From the NCBI GenBank assembly GCA_046294915.1, contig JBKBOE010000001.1, positions 94,698 to 158,697 on the forward strand: a stretch of DNA of 64,000 nt, given 5' to 3'. The stretch comes from UBA2336 sp046294915 (GTDB lineage Bacteria; Bacteroidota; Bacteroidia; Cytophagales; Cyclobacteriaceae). Below, piece after piece: positions 61,120 to 64,000 of this stretch; within the stretch, counting starts at the first letter, position 1; every line of letters starts with the position of its first letter. The notes under the pieces were generated by a model that saw only the letters and a list, made by a program, of their open reading frames with translations, did not search any database and was not told the DNA's origin. The translations under genes and the position numbers were made by a program.

Positions 61120-62106
61120 TTAAAAATCCTCGTTCAATGAAAATTTAGGAGCGGTTTCTTTTTCTGAACTGCTCATAACACCGGCTTTCTGGTACTCGGC
61201 TACCCGCTTTTCGAAGAAATTGGTTTTTCCGCGCAGAGAAATCATGTCCATAAAGTCGAACGGATTGGTGGCTCCATATACTTTTTTGCCAATGAGTTCA
61301 TTCAGCAGCCGGTCGGCTACGAATTCAATATACTGGCGCATGAGTTCGGCATTCATACCAATGAGGTTTACGGGCAGGGCATCGGTAACAAATTCCTTTT
61401 CAATCTCGACAGCGTCTTTAATGATGTTAATGACCGTTTCTTCGGGAAGTTTGTTAATCACGTGTTTGGTATAAATGTGGCAGGCGAAGTCGCAGTGCAG
61501 GCCTTCATCGCGGGAAATGAGTTCATTGGAAAAACTCAGGCCGGGCATCAGGCCACGCTTTTTTAACCAGAAAATGGAACAGAATGATCCGGAGAAGAAT
61601 ATTCCTTCAACGGCTGCAAAGGCAATCAGTCGCTCCTGGAAGTTTCCGTTGGAAATCCAACGAAGCGCCCAGTCGGCCTTTTTCTTTACGCAGGCGATGG
61701 TTTCTATGGCGTGAAAGAGCGAGTCTTTTTCTTTTGGATCCTTAACGTAGGTATCAATTAATAAAGAGTAGGTTTCGGAATGGATGTTTTCAATGGCAAT
61801 CTGGAAACCATAAAAAAACTTGGCTTCGGTGTACTGCACCTCCGAAACAAAATGCTCGGCCAGGTTTTCGTTAACAATGCCATCGCTGGCGGCAAAAAAA
61901 GCAAGAACATGTTTTATAAAGTGGCGTTCTCCATCATTCAGGTTTTCCCAGTCGGTCAGGTCCTGACCCAGGTCAATTTCCTCGGCAGTCCAGAAGCTGG
62001 CTTCAGCCTGTTTATAGAATTTCCAGATATCATGGTGCCGGATGGGGAAAAGAACAAAGCGGTCCTTGTTTTCGATCAAAATGGGTTCCTGTAGAGTATT
62101 ACTCAT
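61120..62106 (-). CDS. nrdB: Ribonucleoside-diphosphate reductase class Ia, beta subunit
   Basis: A 328-residue di-iron ferritin-like subunit that generates the radical for NrdA. It has the ligand helices with AEEIDLGQDLTDWENL, FIKHVLAFFAASDGIVNENLAEHF, SEVQYTEAKFFYGFQIAIENIHSETY (iron ligands and the radical-Tyr area) and SRDEGLHCDFACHIY. The C-terminus ends ETAPKFSLNEDF, the short peptide that docks on NrdA. It opens the operon; the 443-bp upstream gap probably holds its control region. Confidence 0.95.
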   Translation of the reverse strand: MSNTLQEPILIENKDRFVLFPIRHHDIWKFYKQAEASFWTAEEIDLGQDLTDWENLNDGERHFIKHVLAFFAASDGIVNENLAEHFVSEVQYTEAKFFYGFQIAIENIHSETYSLLIDTYVKDPKEKDSLFHAIETIACVKKKADWALRWISNGNFQERLIAFAAVEGIFFSGSFCSIFWLKKRGLMPGLSFSNELISRDEGLHCDFACHIYTKHVINKLPEETVINIIKDAVEIEKEFVTDALPVNLIGMNAELMRQYIEFVADRLLNELIGKKVYGATNPFDFMDMISLRGKTNFFEKRVAEYQKAGVMSSSEKETAPKFSLNEDF

Positions 62107-62395
62107 GGGTTTTGCGTTTAGGGTTGTTTTATATTATCAAGTGACGACCAGTCTGCTCCGGCTGGTTCCGGAATTAAAACGGGCATCACCAGGTGAAAAA
62201 ATCGATTTCGTTGGTTTAACCCGGCCGAAAATTCATTTCGGGCAGGGCGTAATCCGAATGCGTACAAATATTTGAAATGGAGCCAATAATTCAAAGGGCT
62301 TGCATTTTTGAAAAATTGCGTTTTTGACACGAATTTCAAAGTTTTTATGAAGTATAAATGGTTGTGTTTTAGTTGATTGATTAGCTCATGTTATG

Positions 62396-62407
62396 GTCAT
62401 ATATGAC
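62396..62407. promoter_or_regulatory. Perfect 12-bp palindrome, candidate operator
   Basis: GTCATATATGAC is a perfect inverted repeat in the nrdB-rplU gap, about 290 bp from nrdB and 143 bp from rplU. It has the form of a dimeric regulator site, but no known regulator is assigned. Confidence 0.35.
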
Positions 62408-62521
62408 GTAGGTTAAGCCTTGAAAAAAATCTTGAAATATTTTTTAGGGCCAAATCGGCCTTGTTTAGGGCTTGTTCTTGAAATTCACCAAAGCCAGATG
62501 CTGAAATCTGCATACTTTTTT

Positions 62522-62529
62522 TACCTTTG
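62522..62529 (+). promoter_or_regulatory. TAnnTTTG minus-7 box before rplU
   Basis: TACCTTTG lies 20 bp before the rplU ATG at 62550, the same spacing as for dusB and def. Confidence 0.5.
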
Positions 62530-62549
62530 CAGTCCAATTTTTTAGAGCT

Positions 62550-62858
62550 ATGTATGCAATTGTAGATGTGGCCGGAAAGCAGTTTAAAGTGGCAAAGGAT
62601 CAATATATCTATGCCCCGAAGCTGGACGGTGAAGCAGGGTCGGCTGTTAAATTTGACCAGGTTTTGTTAGTGGATAACAAAGGTAAGGTTGAAGTTGGCG
62701 CCCCTACGGTTAACGGGGTGTCTGTAACCGGAAAGATCCTGGAGCATGTAAAGGGCGATAAAGTTACTGTGTTCAAGAAAAAACGCAGGAAGGGCTATGT
62801 TGTTAAAAACGGCCACCGCCAACAATTTACAAAGGTTTTGATTGAAAAAATTGGCTAA
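62550..62858 (+). CDS. rplU: 50S ribosomal protein L21
   Basis: A 102-residue ribosomal protein. It opens MYAIVDVAGKQFKVAKDQYI and ends with VTVFKKKRRKGYVVKNGHRQQFTKV, the conserved basic L21 C-terminus that contacts 23S rRNA. It starts an rplU-rpmA operon behind a minus-7 box, with 11 bp to rpmA. Length is the usual 100-105. Confidence 0.98.
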   Translation: MYAIVDVAGKQFKVAKDQYIYAPKLDGEAGSAVKFDQVLLVDNKGKVEVGAPTVNGVSVTGKILEHVKGDKVTVFKKKRRKGYVVKNGHRQQFTKVLIEKIG

Positions 62859-62869
62859 CGACAAAGAAA

Positions 62870-63133
62870 ATGGCACATAAAAAAGGAGAAGGTAAAGTAA
62901 AGAACGGCCGCGAATCGGAAAGCAAACGCCTTGGTATAAAGGTTTTTGGAGGCCAGAGTGTAATCGCTGGCAACATTATCGTTCGGCAGCGGGGTACCAA
63001 ACACCATCCCGGTAAGAATGTGGGTATGGGCAAGGATCATACGCTGTTTGCCCTAACAAATGGTGTTGTTGTTTTTAAAAAAGGGCGTGAAAACCGTTCG
63101 TTTGTATCGGTAGAGCCAAAGGCTGTGGCCTGA
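62870..63133 (+). CDS. rpmA: 50S ribosomal protein L27
   Basis: An 87-residue ribosomal protein that reaches the peptidyl-transferase centre. It has the short Gram-negative-type N-terminus MAHKKGEGKVKNGRESESKRLG (without the cleaved leader found in Firmicutes), then GGQSVIAGNIIVRQRGTKHHPG and GKDHTLFAL. It follows rplU by 11 bp and ends in a strong terminator. Confidence 0.98.
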   Translation: MAHKKGEGKVKNGRESESKRLGIKVFGGQSVIAGNIIVRQRGTKHHPGKNVGMGKDHTLFALTNGVVVFKKGRENRSFVSVEPKAVA

Positions 63134-63156
63134 CTCGGAAAAAAACTTAGACTTAT

Positions 63157-63193
63157 AAAAAGCCCCCCGGGAACTCCCGGGGGGCTTTTTTTT
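63157..63193 (+). terminator. Strong rho-independent terminator after rpmA
   Basis: AAAAAGCCCCCCGGG (63157-63171) pairs with CCCGGGGGGCTTTTT (63176-63190) around a 4-base loop, followed by more T to 63193. It begins 23 bp after the rpmA stop. Confidence 0.95.
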
Positions 63194-63323
63194 AAAATGA
63201 TCCGATCAGAAGTATGTTGATTGTCAATCTGTTAAAGTGAGACTTTAAAAAACTACAAATTACCCAACCACTTAAGTGAATTTTAATTTAATTTGAAACT
63301 TGTATTAACCTAAACCAATTTCT

Positions 63324-64000
63324 ATGAAGAAGTTTTTACTCATAAGCTTCTCGTTGGTTCTTGTGCTCCAGGTATGGGCTCAGGAGCGAACGATCACCGG
63401 TAAGGTTACTTCCGCAGAGGATGGAACAGCTTTGCCAGGTGTAAACGTGGTTCTGAAAGGAACCAGTACGGGTACTGTTACGGATGCGGGGGGAAGCTAT
63501 CGATTAGCAGGTGTTCCTTCCAGTGGTGCAGTGCTTGTCTTTTCATTTATCGGGCTGCAAACCCAGGAAGTTGCCGTGGGCGAGCGGACGATTGTGGATG
63601 TAACCATGGTGGCTGACATCACCCAACTTTCGGAAGTGGTTGTGACTGCGCTTGGTGCGCAAACCGAGAAAAAAGCGCTCGGTTATGCTGTAACCTCCAT
63701 TTCGGGTGCCTTGGTGGCCCAGAAAGCTGAGGCGGACATCAGCCGCCTGCTGATGGGTAAAATTCCGGGAGTAAACATTACACCTACGGGTGGTGTTTCC
63801 GGTAGCGGAGCAAGTATTGTTATCCGCGGATATACCACCATTTCAGGAAGCAACCAGCCTTTGTTTGTTGTAGATGGTGTTCCGTTTAACACGTCCACCA
63901 ACAATCAGGGTACATTTACCGGTGGCGGACTTGGCACCTCCTCTCGTTTTCTGGATTTAGACCCCAACAATGTTGAAAACGTTTCTGTTCTTAAAGGTTT
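63324..64000 (+). CDS. SusC/RagA-family TonB-linked outer membrane protein (partial, runs off window)
   Basis: The first 225 residues of a large TonB-dependent receptor. A signal peptide (MKKFLLISFSLVLVLQVWAQ) is followed by the carboxypeptidase-like beta-sandwich domain (RTITGKVTSAEDGTALPGVN, GTVTDAGGSYRLAG), then the TonB-box-like segment LSEVVVTALGAQTEKKALGY and a plug domain (LLMGKIPGVNITPTGG, IRGYTTISGSNQPLFVVDGV). These proteins import polysaccharide- or peptide-derived substrates with a SusD partner. The 190-bp gap before it holds the rpmA terminator. Substrate not readable. Confidence 0.95.
   Translation, partial: MKKFLLISFSLVLVLQVWAQERTITGKVTSAEDGTALPGVNVVLKGTSTGTVTDAGGSYRLAGVPSSGAVLVFSFIGLQTQEVAVGERTIVDVTMVADITQLSEVVVTALGAQTEKKALGYAVTSISGALVAQKAEADISRLLMGKIPGVNITPTGGVSGSGASIVIRGYTTISGSNQPLFVVDGVPFNTSTNNQGTFTGGGLGTSSRFLDLDPNNVENVSVLKG

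Larger units (their letters stand above)
62107..62549. other. AT-rich divergent intergenic region between nrdB and rplU
   Basis: No credible gene. It holds the divergent control regions of nrdB (minus) and rplU (plus), with a minus-7 box near 62522, a 12-bp palindrome at 62396-62407 and AT-rich tracts around 62420-62450. I saw no clear NrdR-box pair by eye. Confidence 0.6.

Noticed and set aside
1..64000. tRNA, rRNA, CRISPR, insertion sequences, integrases or phage genes
   Set aside because: I looked in all gaps and saw no tRNA-like cloverleaf, no regular short repeats with spacers, and no transposase, recombinase or phage protein.

Overview
This window reads as a contiguous piece of a Bacteroidota chromosome, most likely from the Cytophagales (Cytophagia). 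The lineage call rests on several signs: a SusC/RagA-type TonB-linked receptor at the right edge, TAnnTTTG-type minus-7 promoter boxes upstream of several genes, almost no Shine-Dalgarno sequences, and lineage-typical families (DUF3127, DUF2752 next to TM2, WbqC, BatD, the TPR-LuxR regulator tail, a Bacteroidota-style GH109). I cannot name the genus. The window is densely coded and mostly core metabolism. I found no tRNA, rRNA, CRISPR array, insertion sequence, integrase or prophage gene.

Layout. 1-3079: the end of an unknown gene, a membrane-anchored VWA protein, then about 850 bp of decayed minus-strand gene remnants. 3080-7015: clpC, wbqC-like and threonylcarbamoyl-AMP synthase genes on the minus strand. 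7093-9523: mltG, a thioesterase and a YihY/BrkB membrane protein in an overlapping plus-strand run. 9606-14692: desaturase, phosphatidylserine decarboxylase, glutamate dehydrogenase, cdsA and a CPBP protease on the minus strand, largely a lipid block. 14766-18319: dusB, an EamA transporter and purH. 18417-23894: the complete mreB-mreC-mreD-mrdA-rodA cell-shape operon. 23898-27305: a small membrane protein, homogentisate dioxygenase and an S41 protease. 27448-31202: an RIC-like hemerythrin protein, ruvX, def, and an aminotransferase/omega-amidase pair. 31258-41486: a secreted nuclease/phosphatase-fold protein, an S9 peptidase, Nfu, two tandem DAACS symporters, a TPM protein, aroC and batD.

41595-48215 is the most interesting part. 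After a small conserved protein and a DUF2752/TM2 pair comes a tight minus-strand operon of an alpha/beta esterase, an ATP-grasp ligase, a GCS2-type carboxylate-amine ligase, a stand-alone class I glutamine amidotransferase and a second ATP-grasp-like protein, with a divergent second esterase beside it. This is the layout of a small-peptide or amide-bond-forming pathway whose product is unknown.

48236-54751: queG, ruvB, apbE, a ZIP metal transporter, a two-helix channel-like protein, acs and a DUF3127 protein with an SSB-like tail. 54944-58536: a Cys/Met-type PLP enzyme, then a GH109-like glycosidase with a hexosamine-kinase-like partner. 58624-62106: class Ia ribonucleotide reductase nrdB-nrdA. 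62550-63133: ribosomal proteins L21 and L27 with a strong terminator. 63324 to the end: the start of the SusC-family receptor.

Coordinates are exact for stops. Starts were chosen from start codon, overlap, promoter position and family N-terminus; alternatives are noted. All functions are by reading protein motifs, without database searches.
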